Shown here: positions 15,101 to 30,100 of the stretch, piece by piece | Layout: the number at the start of each line of letters is the position of its first letter | Numbering within the stretch: position 1 is the first letter of the stretch | Assembly (NCBI RefSeq): GCF_000224145.3 | Contig: NW_004190417.1 | Span: 124,001 to 188,000, forward strand | From: Ciona intestinalis | Lineage: Eukaryota > Chordata > Ascidiacea > Phlebobranchia > Cionidae | Length of the DNA stretch: 64,000 nt | Direction: 5' to 3' | Notes under the pieces: generated by a model | Seen by the model: only the letters and a program-made list of their open reading frames with translations | Told to the model about the DNA's origin: nothing | The model's database searches: none | Made by a program: the position numbers and the translations under genes

Positions 15101-18100
15101 ACATTTATTAATTTTAGAAATATGTGTATTTTAATTTATATAAATGCAGTGAAATTCAGTGTGCGAATCATTAGGGACCACTGCCTTAAATTAATTACCG
15201 CGAAGTGCTCGTCTACGGACACACAAAAAATAAAAACACACATCAAGGCTATTAGGAATATTTTTCCAAGTATGCCGCCTAATCAAAGCATGATTTCTGT
15301 GAAATATGAAGTACCTCTCACAGGTGTCCAAACAAGATTGACACTTCTAAAAGTAATGTTTTTGATGTACAGGTGGGTTGGTGGTAATGGATCTAAAAAT
15401 ATCAAATCAAGTTGTCTGTTTGAAATAAATTCAAACATAAAACAATTTAACCTGTCATTTGAGAAACTTGTTGACTTGTATTACTGGTTACATTGTATAA
15501 ACCAACAGATCGAACATAAAATGTGTATCTACTGCCTGACATCAAACCAGTGAATGTAGCATTTGTTGCAGTTGTAACTATATCTCTAATACTGTCAACC
15601 GGTGATCCATAAAACCAAATACTCAGAATAAAATGCGAACGACCTAAAAAAATAATACAGTCTTTCTTCATAGCATAAAGTAACATGCAGACATACAAAT
15701 TGTAGGTTAAATGGTTTAGGTGCGATCCAGAAGGAAAAATACTTATTACATAAACATGCTTTTAAAAGACAGCATGGATACATTATAAACGTACTTTGAC
15801 TCTGAAACCATTATTCGATAGATTATTTATTGTTAACAAGGCAATGATTCTATTTCAAAAAATAAACTTAATAATAAAACATGTTTATCAAAGTTACCAT
15901 GAGTGTCATCCCAGCCAACAGTAATTTCATCTGTTGCAACCAACAATATTCGGATGTTCCTCGGTGCTAAAGGAACTGAGCATAAAAAGTAATTAGATGT
16001 TGCGCAAAGTGGAACGTTATTTTTGTTTGTTTACAAGGAAACACATAACACAGTTATTTTAGATCTATAATTAAAACAAACAAAGAAAAGAAATTATATA
16101 ATGCAAAAAAGAACCGTAAAGGCACACAATTTTTAAGAGTTAAACAAATGTTGCAAAAATATAAAAAAATTCACAATTTATTAAAATGATCTCACTTGTT
16201 TGTACAACGGTTAATTCACTTCCTCTAGGATTTGTTCGATTCTTTGCACCAACAGAGAATACAACAAAGACATACACCACACCAGGTGAAAGTTGATCAA
16301 CAAATATACTACTTTTATAAGAAATATAATTTACCACTTCATTTGTTTCATTATTTTTTAATAGAACATTGTAATGAAGAGCACCTGAATAAATTGGAAA
16401 CAATAACATGTGTCCAACAAAAAAGATAATAAACTACAAATTCAAGAATAAATATTAACAATAAACATAACATAGTACCTTTACTTTCTATCCAGGCCAA
16501 AGAAACTGAAAGTTCAGTAACAATAGTAACCCTTACTTGTTGAACATTGTTTGGCACTGCAAAGACATTGTTTTGTTTAATAGTGCTGTCATGCATGATT
16601 TTCATCAAAAACAGCTATTTACACATGTATTTTCTACACACACTGAGATGGAATGTTCATTTCAAATTAATGGTTATGGCCATAGGATTAATCCAATAAT
16701 ACATTTACCAAAGGAGCAGTTTTAGTTTTATCTTCATTTTTTTAAAATAATTTTATAAAAATGTATTATAATTTTTCATGTATTCTATTATTATAACAGA
16801 TACCATAACAATAACTTCTTGACTTTGACTGTTGTTAAAACTGCTACAATATAAAGAGGTTATTGCTTAAAACCTATTGATGTAGCTTATTAAAAAATAA
16901 GAAAGTTGCATAGATACAGATGTTCAAATGTAATCAAGAGTACCACTGAATTATCAAAAATTAAAACAGTTCCTAAATAATTTATGTGATATGGAATCGC
17001 TGGAGTAAATACTATCAATAGTTTTGAACCAAAATTTAGAAAACCACATCTAGTTTTTAAACAGCTAAAGAAAATTCAATTTTTCAACGATCAATGTTTC
17101 AGCTTTATTAGTATAGAAAAAGTATGTCATATATGCTTTATCATATTTTTCTTTATTTTACATTTTATTTTTATCTTTAGTGTTCTCATGTCCTAAGATA
17201 CTTGCTGTAAATTTTATTTTAAAAAGCCTAGCGAGTCTGTTATAAATTAAGTATTAGAACGAGGAATGAGCTAGTGCAAACTGACAATTTGCCATACAAA
17301 TAACTAAAACTAATGTTATTATGTTAAATGAAAATAAATATATAGTAGGGTGGGGAATGATGGGACACCTTTAGCACATAATATCCAAATATCCTGTTCG
17401 TGTTTTAAACAATTAACAACAATCTATGGAAGTCGTGAGGATACAGTTTCATAATTCTTTAAATGTTCTTTGTTTAACTTTTTAAATATATTTCACCTTA
17501 AACCTAAACATCAAAGAAACTAAAAGACATAAAGAGAACACACTTACATGTACTTTCAGTCAATGTGGCAACAGCTGGACTTAACTGACGCAGTTGTGTA
17601 GCGACACTTGCAATTGTGATATAATATGTTGTGCCGGGACTAAGTGATGTTACGTTGAAATTATTACTTGTAGTCGAATTCTCAAATAAAGTTTGAAATT
17701 GATAAACATTCAATGACGCATTATAAAGCTGAACTTTCAAATAATACATTCCCGCCCCTGTAAATAAACAGATTTATTTTTTTGTTTTTATTCTTTAAAT
17801 TCCACTAATTAATTTACCTTCAGATCGAGGCCACCTAAATGATATAGACGTTGTTGTTGTTGTTGTTAAAGTAATATTAGATGGGGGAAGGGGAACTGAA
17901 AAAAATTGACAATCAAGTTAGTGTTTCATATCATAGAAAGAAAATCAAAATAAAGAAGTCGCACAAAACTGAAGTACCTATCTAATGTCCAGCACCATGG
18001 CCCAGTGGATTAGGTGCTTGTATCGTAATCAAGGTATCGGGTTTAATGATCGACACTGATACAGATACTGATGTGCGTAGCTGTCCTTGCGCAAGACACT

Positions 18101-21100
18101 TAACTTACATTACTCCTAACCACCAATGCATTGTCGCAAAGTTGAGAATAGAGGTCGATGACATGAGTTGCAGAATTAGTCAAAGACTTACTGTGTGTGA
18201 TGGATGGACTTGGGGACTGTGTTGTAGATAAAGCCTGGAAAACCTAAATAGGCTTTCAAACTGTTGGGGGGGACAAATCCTAGGTCATCAACAAGGATCC
18301 CACCCACATAGAATAAAAGTTTATAACTATTGGGCACATTGTGCATGTAACCACTGCGTGTCGATTGCAATTACACATGTGTTATTGTTTCTTCTGCTTG
18401 CCAAGTCTTTCAACTAGGTGCAACGATCAATACTTTATGATAATTACCTGTGTTATTTACCTGTTTGAACAGATGTTAATGGGCTTTTCAAACTACTCCT
18501 ATTATGGTTTCCTATAGAGGTAACTTCAATATCATAATAAATTCCAGGCAGCAAGCCAATCAATGCAATTGTTGGGTAACTTGTGATGTTATGTAATGTC
18601 ACGTTCTGATCTCTGCTTGTGTATTTCACATTGTAATAATAGGCACCTAAAACATATAGTTGGTTTAGTTGTAACTAGTATATAAGAAAACTCGAACATT
18701 ATGTAGCTACCTCTCATGGAATTCCATCTGATATACATGTATGTGTGGCTAATATTCCATGCAATTATTTCACTTGGTGAATCTGGCACTACAAAAACAA
18801 TATGCCCAAAATTAGAAACCAATTTAAATCACAGTATTGCAAATGAAAAGATCTTACGTGTGGTTTCCTCGGCAAAAGTATGATAGCCACTTAAACGTCG
18901 ATAATTTCCAGTTGTTTTTAAAAGAAACGTATATGTTGTACCACTGTCCAGATGGTTGAACTCGTAACTTGTGTTGGACGTCGTCACATTGAACAAACTG
19001 ACATTACTCTTTTTAACTTGTATATTATAACCAATGGCTCCTGCAAAAATGAACAATAGAAATAATTATAAGGTTATAAATTAATTACTATGCTAAGAAA
19101 CACAACTATATGATGGGAAGCTATATAACTGCATTTCAATTGTTAAACTTTTTAAAACGACTTAGATTTTTCCATCTACAAACTTTTTGTTGGAAAGACG
19201 TTCGGACGTTGTTGTGTTTTTTTGTTGTTAGCTACCAGGATAAACATATATATCTAAGCCAGGGGTTCCCAAACTTATTTTATCGCGGGCCAATATGTGA
19301 AATCATATTTATGTGTCGGACAAGGTTTTCATTGCTATATTGGCGACGCGACTTGGGTAATCCTTTAGCTGGTGGCCACCTGAAATTTTGGTTTCAAAAT
19401 GTTCTATAGCCCCCACTAAAACCTGCTGACTAAATTTTTTTCAAAGTAGGGCGTTCGTGTCGAAAATTAACTTTAAAAATGCGCGAAAACATGCCTCGTC
19501 ACTGTAATTCGTCTGATTTGCGTAGGATCAACGGTTTATTACGTCACAATCGCGGTCTGTTACATCACAATAGTGGTATATCATATAAGTTACAAGACGG
19601 TATAGCCTTGTTTTGTCACCACTGTTTTAACTGACGAATCAAACGTAACAATATGCATTCTATGACGTAATAATCCAACCTTGGTTTAATTCATAACGGC
19701 TGGTGTGGAAAATACGGTGACGCAGCACGATTTCGTGCACATTTTTAGGTTAATTTTCGACACGAACACCCGAGTTGTTTTCAAAAAAAATTATACAGTG
19801 AGTATCATTGAGACCTAAGGAACATTTTGAAACCAAAATTTTAGGTGGCCACCAGCTAAAGGATTACCCGCGACTTGTATTGGCCAAAATTTAGTTATTA
19901 CGAATACTGTTGGTTAGGTCAGGAAGTTCGACACATATGCTGGTAATAAACATGGCTTCTAGGACAGATTAAACTACGTACTTGCGGAGTAAAAGACAAA
20001 GTTTCACTTTTTTTTGTTGAATAATGTCGCGGTATAACCCTTATACCAGAGTAACAAGCAAGTCAGGTTGGCTGATGCTGTAACAGTCATAACTATTGCC
20101 CGCGGGCCGCGGTTTGGGAACCCGTGATCTAAGCTATGCTATATCATACCATAAATCAATCTAAATGTTAACAATCACACCCCCTAATTATTGCGTTATT
20201 AGCCATTTTCGAAACTTCTACTGACAGCCTGCATGTGTTTAAGCAAATTTTAGAACGGTGTCAAATTGTGTACATTCATTCGATCTATGATTTCTTATGA
20301 AAAGTGGTTAATGGCTAGGAGCATGTCAACAATATTAAATAGAGTTGTAATTAAAGACATTAGAGATTTTCCAACAATTACCACCAGGTATAGCAATTCT
20401 TCTACTTTTGATAATAATTTTCTTTACAGATAATTATTTTTTTGGAAAAATATTACGAGGAAATAAATATTTAAGTGAGCTAACCTGTGACTTCATTCCA
20501 AGATAATCTGATGATATTGTTACTTGAAAATGACATTACACCACTTGGTGGGGTTGGTAAGGTATAATGTGAAATTGCTTGGGAAGAACGTAAACTTTGA
20601 TGACCTGAAGTTCCAACTGAGGTCATCACAATATTATGTAACACACCACTGGTAAGATTAACAACGGTATATGGCTTGAATGATGACATTACAATGACAA
20701 CATCAGCAATTGATGAAACATTGATTATATAACTTGTTGCACCTAAGAAAAACGCAATATATATATTATGGTGAGAGAAGATGGGACACCTATTCTACGC
20801 TGTACATTCTATTTTCACGTGGTAGTAGTAAATACCGAAAAATCAAAAAATATAAAATCGTATTTTAATGACTCTCATAGACCGTGTTAATTGTTTAAAA
20901 CACAATCAGGATGTTTGAATATTGTGTGCTAAAGGTGTCCCATCTTCCCCACCCTATTATATAGTAATTCATACAAAGTATCAACAGTATAGGATGAGAC
21001 TGTAATACCAAAAATTCGTTGATTGAGAGTTGTAAACATTATATCTTATATATCAATATCTAATTCTAACAAACTAAACGTATTAGACATTTTTCAGTTC

Positions 21101-24100
21101 TAACAAATATTTTTAATAAATTTCACTGTTAATTAACATCTTTTAAAAACAGTAATATGTGCTCTTTCTTATTATAGGGATATATATTATGTTTATATAA
21201 TAATAGTATTACCTCTCACCCACGTCCAGTTCAGTGTTAAAGATGTTGAAGTGAAATTGATAACTTCAGGTTGTGTTGGGATATTTGGTCCTATTATTGG
21301 ATATTATATTTTTAGAGAAAGTAATCTTAAAAGTATTTTATACAAACTTGTGATCTCAACCAGTGTTTGTGATGGTTGACTTGTTTGTCCACTTTTACCA
21401 ACTGCAACTACCGTGAAGTTACATTCAACACCAGCATGCAAACCATCAACAACCATAACGGTGTGGTTCGTATTTCTTTGTAAGGATTGAGTTTCTCCAT
21501 CACTGTTATTATATGTAGTCAACAACATATAAGAAATAGCTCCTGTGGTACAGAACATAATAACAATAAATTATAAATGTTTTATATACCATACTTAAAC
21601 CATGATTAAGACAATTTTCTCAATTATCGCTACATTGTTTAATTAAGGGCACTGTAGCAAAATGGCTAGCGCACTTGTTTAAATCTAGCGATAACAGGTT
21701 CAAGAATCCTCTTTAGGCAAAACACTTAGTGATATTACTCCAACCCAGTGCTCAATTATGGGTTGTCTAAAATCTCAGCCATAGAGTAAATTAAATTAAT
21801 CAAAAGATAAATAATCATTCACAAAGTTACATACATGGTAGCTTGACAGTGAGTATGAGATAACAATTATTCATTAAAATTTGATTATTTGTTCACTTCA
21901 TAAAAGCGCTTCGAATAATACAGAACTAATTTAGGGAGACTAACTTTTAAAACCATTTTTAGTCTGATCATATTTTCCGAGTAATAAAGCTACTAATAAA
22001 ATCCAAATTGCAAAAAAATACTTAGTTTGCAACCCACCATGAACTGCATTCCACTGAAGAGAAATTTGACGAGTACCAATATTTACAGATCTTAATGATA
22101 AAGGTGAAGACGGATCTAAAAAAATATTAATCATCTACATTTTAACTCAAGATCTCAATATCCATGATAAAATATATAAATACATACATAAATATTATTC
22201 AGATTGATGTTGCTTAAGAGATGTGAGACTTGCGATGCAAGAGAGGAGAATTAAATAATATGAAAATGATCATTTTATTTAATACCAAAATAAAGAACTG
22301 TTTGCTGAAAAAAGTTGTATAAAAACTTAATAAAAAGAAATGTTTAACCTACTTGTGTGTACAGTAACTGGTAGACTTCCATTCACATTTTGTTTTCGGT
22401 ACTTGCCAATAGAAAATATTTTAAACTGATATTCTGAACCTGGCATCAGTTGTTTTATTATAACAATATTTTCCTTGGACTCAATGTTTAAAGTTGTAAG
22501 ATTGGATACTTCTGTTTGTTGTATAATGTAGCTACGAGCACCTACATATAGAATGTACATTTGGTTATACAACCTCAGTTTGAGATTTACAATATAAATA
22601 TATTTAACAACCTTTCACAATATTCCAAGATATTTCCACACTGGTTGAGTTAACAGCAAGAACAGAAACATTAACTGGTGAATCTGGAACTAATAACATT
22701 GTCCTCTTTATGAAGAGTAATAAAAAATAATTAAACATGCAATGCAGTTTGTACGGATTCTCAATTTGTTTTGCTGTTAAACTAACTTTAATACTTGTTT
22801 TAGTTGTGCGTTTTCTTTTCATTGTATTCATTTAGATTACTTGGGTGTCCACTTGCAATGTTGGCTAACATTCAACCCATTTTGAGTGGCAGTAAATATT
22901 TTAATATTTAGGTTGTGCAGTTTATTGGTATTTCAACAGACAAAACTCATGTTACACTGTCTGAAAATATATTTTATTAAAAAGGAGCGTAAAAATTGAG
23001 GTCATTTGATCTTAAGGTAATTTTAATAAAACTGAAAACATACAAGTTGTTCTATATTAAACAAATTAAAACGACTACACGCTTCAGTCTTAACAAACCA
23101 GTTTCTTCTGTAACAAAAGCAGGCGGAGAAATTCTTATAATCTCTTCTCCAACACTTCTAACTTCAATTTTGTACAAAGAACCAGGTTGAAGATTTTCTA
23201 AACTTATTTCATGCAAATGGGTTTGTAGTTGTTTTATAGTAATGTTGTAATCCACATATGTTGTAGTGACATCATAATAAGAAGCTCCTGAAGTGAATGA
23301 GTAAAATATAAAAACATTAACATAACATACATATCAAAAACTCAATTATTTCTTCTATGGTCTTAACGAAAATTATATTAAGTAAAAACAAGAATCAGGA
23401 AGCAACTATAAACCAGGTTGTTAAAACAAGCTAGATACAAATAACAAAACAAAATTGGTTAAAAGAGCTTGACTGTTAAATTTAAGAAACAGTTGAATGA
23501 ATGAATGTTGTTATAACATGGGTGTTCTGTTTCATACACTTCAAGCCAGCTTACGAGTTATGTATATTACATTGTGGGTGAATATTTATTTTGGGGTGAA
23601 GGATTTTTTTTATATTTTATGTGTAGCTGATAGTTTGGACAACCCATTAGTAACCACTCGGCTGCAGCAATTGTCGTTAAGTGTCTTGCCCAAAGACACA
23701 TACGGAAAAAGGTAACAGTGCCAAGTCTTATACCCATTACTTTTGGCTTGGGTTAGAGAAAGGCTTGCTAACAATTTTGCCACGGCACATATAACACCCT
23801 GCACAGTTAAACAGGACACTCTCTACAAAACATATATGACTTAAATACCAATACTGCTATTCCATGAGACTGTCATACTGGACGTAGATATCCCGCTCAC
23901 AATTAAATTGTCTGGAGCTACTGGAACTGTAAAATGCATAATATATATATATAGGTTAAATAATAAAAATGGACAACAGCCAGAGCTGGTCCTAGATTAT
24001 ATGATTATACTAAAACATGATTAATTCATTAAAATCTACCAAAATAATGTACCTTTACATGCCGAACTGTAATAATAAATTATGGTCTAAATTTTATACT

Positions 24101-27100
24101 GCTCAGTATTCAGTATAAAATCCTTAGGACGGACCAAGGCAATAAAAATGTTTTACTGCTTTGGATACCAATTATTTCCAACCAAGTTTACTAGTTGAGT
24201 ATAAATGAACCATTTTTTGTTAAGCAATAGTGGTATCCTAGCAATGAAAAAGTATTTCATGAAAATCACTCCTTGCTAAAAGTTGCTCTGCTCTCAGAAA
24301 ATCCCATTTTAATGTTAAAAAGCGAAACAACCCAAAGAAATGTTTATATTACCAGTTTGAAATGTTAGAACAGCACTTGCATTAGAATTTTGCCCATGTA
24401 CACCAACAGAGACCACTGTTACATTATACCAAGTTCCTGATGATAATCCGATAATTCTACTAAAAGGTGATGTCACAGATTGTGTTTTAAGATCAAGGTC
24501 ATTACTAGAGTATATTGTAAGCACATAGCTTACAGCACCTGTAAAAATATAGCCAATGAATGTTGTTATATTACGACCTTCTGTGTCAAAGTTGTCAAAA
24601 TATTTTTAATTATATATACCTTTGACTGAACCCCACTCCACACTGACTGATTGCGATGCAACAGTTACAAGGTAAGGTAAAGATGGGCGCGCTGGCACTG
24701 CATTAGGATAAAAAAGGTTCACTAAAATAATACCATACACTCACGTTAAAAACTAAATTTGTTCATAAACACTTACATGTCCAGGCTGTTAGAATGTTTG
24801 ATTCAATACTGCTTTGATTTTGAAAACCAATACTTCTTATCCATATTAAATACCTAGTACCAGCAGTTAAACCAAACAGAGTAAGATGATTTGTGGCTAC
24901 TCGTGAAACTTTTGTGATGTTGGTATCAGAGTTTGAATGTGTCACAACATATGTTGCAGCACCTAAATATAAATTGTTTTATCATACAATAACAAAAATT
25001 TGTTTTTTAAATGCAATAAAACAGTGCAAATTATCATTACAATTTTCCAAAATAAGTAACCTTAAATCTACAAACCTTGCATTTCTTTCCAAGTTATTCT
25101 CAATTTATCTTTCTTTATTTCGACAATTTGGAGATTATTTGGTGGATTGGGAACTGTGGAAAATTCCACAGTAGTAAAATATGCACTTGTAAAAATCTTT
25201 GTAAGAAAAAGTTTATACTATAATTCCATAGCTCTGATGAAAGCGGGATAACATCGAAAGGTTTAAACAAAATTCCTAAATAAGATAAATGTATTGTATA
25301 CTTAGTTTAATGATAAAACTGAAGTACGAGAAAACCTTTGACAAAAAGAGATTAATACATATGTGACATGTTCATTTTTATTTTAAAAACATACCAGTTT
25401 GAATTGTTATTGTGGAAGACTCCATACTTAATCGTTCATAGGGGTCTTCAGATCTTACACTAATATTGTACCATGTACCAAGAGTTAGATTATTAATGAC
25501 AATTGTTGATGTTTCAGTTTGAAAGTTTTGCATTATACCCCCAGATTCCACCATTACACGATATTTCATTGCACCTAAAAATTGCATAGATAATATAGAA
25601 ATAAATTTATAAAGCCGATTTAGGGTATGAATTATAAGAAAAAATGTATCGCAAAAACCTTACATCATAAACCCATTAATTTAACCTTTTCAAGGGAGTG
25701 TTTATGTCGCACAGTTGGGAAAGGCAATAACTTTCTTTAGAACATTTATCGAAAGCATCAGTTTTTATATTAATATATAATATTCGCAGGCTGTTTGTAA
25801 AGTAGCTAAATGCTAACAGAGTGTGAACACTTCACAATGCTGTGCTGCAAATTGAACAAGGAATACAAAAGGCTAAAACAACTGTAAAAAATATTTGCAG
25901 TTTGCAAAATAAGATCTGCTTATTCGGACATCATACTATTGTGTATGAGGTCCTACAGAAGCATGTTGGAAGTATAGGATGTACAATACCCACTGCCCAG
26001 GCCCCAGGATGTATGTTTTGGTTAGGTTGTGATAAAGTAACTTGTCATATTTGGGTTTAACAAACTAAAACGATGGATATCTACAAACATATAACAACGA
26101 TATAATACATCATAATAAACCTAAAGTAAACGCTATACAACATAACTATACTGCTGTACCAACTAAACTAACGGGTGACTGTGCGCACAACATGACACAA
26201 CAAAGGCGTTAATTACTCGGCGCGTGCTGCAGGACTAAAAGCGTCGGAATGTTATCGAGACGAGGTAGCAGTAAACTACTACCAAATAGGTATAATATGT
26301 ACTCTCTGTTAAAAATATAGATGTTAGAAAACTTTTATGTAAATAGACAAATTAACCTTTGCTTGGTTCCCAAATTAATAAAATTGAATTTCTTCTTACA
26401 TATTGACTGCGTAGATTAGCAGGATGAGATGGAACTATGAAATACAAAAATTTTTCTTAAATAAAATCTCCTGCAATATGGACAAACAATTAGTGACTAC
26501 AGCCCATGCTTATAATATTAGTAGGACCGAAGTCCAAACATGGTAAAAAAAAAATAAAGCAATATCTTCAAACATCGTATTGGTTCGCATGTAAATGTTC
26601 TATTAGTTGGTTCTACAGCTAACATAGTATAATTGTTGAAAACTATAAAAATTAAAACACTACTTGTATGTTCGTAAACTTCTTGTCCAATGTTACTAAG
26701 CGAGTTGTTAATTCCAGCACTTTGTAATCGAAAGAAATATTTGGTTCCACTACTAAGACCAGATACAAAGTAGAATGGAACAATTGTGGAATAATGCTCT
26801 GTTTGACTATTATTGCCAGGCATGTCTTTCCTTATGTATAAATTGTAAGATACAGCACCTGTTAAATATAATATTTTTGATGACTGTGTTTTTGTACAAA
26901 AAAATAAATAGTAAAAACATGTAATTGTACAAATACTGACATGCTAAGACTTGAATGGCGCATAATTTAATTTTCAGTCTTGGTTTGATGAAAACCGAAA
27001 AATGAAAGTAGGTTGAAATATTTTTCTATGTACTTTTAATAAATTTTAGTTCCTGTTAAATAAATGTTATTAACCATTACATGCTCAAGTCACTAATAGT

Positions 27101-30100
27101 TTTTTATACCAACAATATGCATAGGTTAGCCTTTTAGTAAAAAAATGTAAAGTCAGACAAAAATAAAAAGGAGAAAGTCAAATTTGTTTAAAGCAATGGA
27201 AGTAAACACAGAATCAGATGTTATCATTTTACCTAAAACATCAGGCCATCTGTACAAAGTTGAACTATTTGTAGTGTTAGTGAACCAACCAACTTCAGGA
27301 GCAAACGGTGCTAGAAATTCATAAATAATATTCAAGTATTTAAAAATATAAATGCAGTTAACAAGTTTGCATAAAGTTTACTTATTTATCCTATAGGGGG
27401 GTGAAACTAAAGATATAGGCTGTAATTAGGGTGTCTATTGCATACCACTTCCATGCACCATGTACCTGTGTAGGCTGTGTTGCTAAATAGTTACCAATAT
27501 CAAGTATGCAACTTTATGGGTCATTTTTATTTTCTGTATAATTGCCAATTTGAACAATCAATAAATGACTATTGGGTTGCAGGTATTAATATTGTGCATT
27601 TTTACCTCAATGCTAGCAACATTAAATGAATTAATATTGTGCATCTTTACCTCAATGCTAGCAACATTAAAAACTACTAGTTGTGGCAACAAAACAATCA
27701 CTTTGTTTGAGCGTCGGCCATACTCATAGTAATGCTACTTCATATTGTTTCAGGTAATAATTTGTGGTAGTAAACTATTTTTAATATCACCTGTTTGTAA
27801 AACTAGCTCCTCACTGGCAACAGGATTTCTTTTACCAAATCTATTGACAGAATAAGCAGATAACTTGTAAATTGTTCCGGATTCCAAGTTTGTTATTTCC
27901 ATAGCTTCATTAGGCTCTGTTTGAATATTCTGAACCCTTGTGCCTTCATGATTATGTACATTAAGGAGGTATGTCTGTGCCCCTAAAGACATTTAATGTT
28001 GGTTGAATTTATTTTTTAAGATTTTTATTTATATCATGGATCATAGTGTCAAAGTAAATCACAATGCAAACTTTCCTCTTTATTATTTGTTTGCAACTTA
28101 CTCTCAGTTAACAGTTATAATATGAGTTTTCACAAATGTTGACTTGGTTTTATAATTAATATGATTTTTCCCATGATGATTGAAGAGAATAATATATACA
28201 GTAGGGTCAATATATGAAAAATATGGCTTGAACCCCCAAAAAATTCCTACAAAAGTTTTTTCAACTTTTTTGCAGTATTTATCATCATGAATACCGTATT
28301 AAAAATCTAGGAAAAAATAAAAAATTTTGACATTTTATGTTGAAAAAATAAAAATAAATATTTTTGACAATTTTTATTAAAAAAAATAAAAAAATTTTTA
28401 AAATTTTTTATTGAAAAATAAGATGCTAACACTCTTGCCAGTTTTGGGGAGGCGTTGGGCAATAAGAAAACTGAGTTGCGTGAAAGACCAGTCGACTGCG
28501 GTTGTGCTATCAGACTATGGTTCAGGTATCGCGAGCACTAATCAAAGCGGACAGGGCAGGCATTTGGCAAATGCACTCTCGTACAGTTTCTGGCTGTCTA
28601 CCAATGTTCCCGGCTGCAGGGCACTTCAATTACCCAAATTACCCGCACTATGACATCCAAAAATGAATCAACTCCCGAACCGACACCCAGACATGGATAC
28701 CATGTTATCCGTCGCTCGAATCAGTTTTAGGCAGGTCTCATCTCGGACCTAGTTATTAAATAGAACCTGATGAGATCGCTGAAGATGTCGGGATGATTAA
28801 TGCGTGGAACCGGCATGACAGAAGAAGAACAGCGATCCTTGTGGACAATGTCGACTCCAATTAGGTCTGAGTAGGCCTACAACTATGCCATGCAGGAATT
28901 CAATACACTCTTCTACAAGTACAAGCGAACAACATAAAACAGCAAGACAGGCTAGGGTTCAGAGACACAGTTCTGATCTTAAAAGCTCAAGACATCATTG
29001 GCTGGTTATGTACCGTTTTCTCAAGATCAAATCCTGAGGAATATTGTGAATGGTGTTGTCGCCGAGGATGACGTCAATGTACCTGAATTTGAATCAGTCG
29101 GAAGGAACATTATGAACAAAATGATTGGACAGTATGTTTTCTCAATATCTTTTAAGCGGAAGGATAAAGCCAAGACATTTGGAATCATCTTATTAGCGAA
29201 GGTGTCACCATAATGAACAATTGACCCAGGTTTGCTTTATCGACGTTTCCCAGTTGTTTCACAACTACGCCTTATCTCTCGAAGATATCTTGAAATTTGG
29301 ACCCTGTGCCCGTTCCCTCCAGCACTTTTTGAAGCAAGGAAGGTGCCCCGGAAGCCTGATAAGCCTGAACTTGCGAATGCCATCACAGATAACCAAGGCA
29401 GTTCGGAAAATTCCTGAATCCATATAAGCCATTCCACCAAAAACTCAACACTATGTCATAAATGGATGTTCACTACTACAGCGGCTACCATGGAAGAGTG
29501 GAGAAACCAACGGCTCTATATTACACCATCCTATGCTGAATTCATGACTCGCCGTTATCAAAGGGCAATAGTTGTTTTTGACGGGTACCTATAGGAGGAC
29601 CGACAATCAAGGACAACACACACCAGAGCCGTGGGAAAAATGTGCATGTAAGTAGTATATAGTAGGATTGGGGAAGATGGGACACAAATTTTCTTTTTAC
29701 GGACCCTCATTTAATAATAATAAAAAATATAACAGAATTATTCGACAGTGTTAACACGATTTTATAAAGCGCGCGTCAAATCCGATTACTGTTGTTAAAT
29801 GTTTAAAAAATATGTTAGTTCAAAACAGCATTTTTTGAACAGGTGAAAATATGCGAAATAGGAAGGTGCTAATTTTTAATGCTCGCTAAATCATAGTGAA
29901 GCCGATGAAATTATATAGTTTGCGAATGTAAACGATTAAACTAGTTTTATAGATTTATAAAAAAATGGAATATTGCATGAAGTTTGTTTTTGTCGAGTAA
30001 AACTAGTTTTAGTTTTGTGAAAAAATCTGAGATACATACATGAGGAATATGGGCAGGGGTCAATATGACTTTAACTAAAGATAAAAAAAATATCGTTTTA

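Noticed and set aside
15038..15553. 171-codon open frame on the plus strand
   Set aside because: It lies antisense to FN3 modules 18 and 19, whose exons have correct splice sites and motifs. Its own sequence shows no domain-like pattern.
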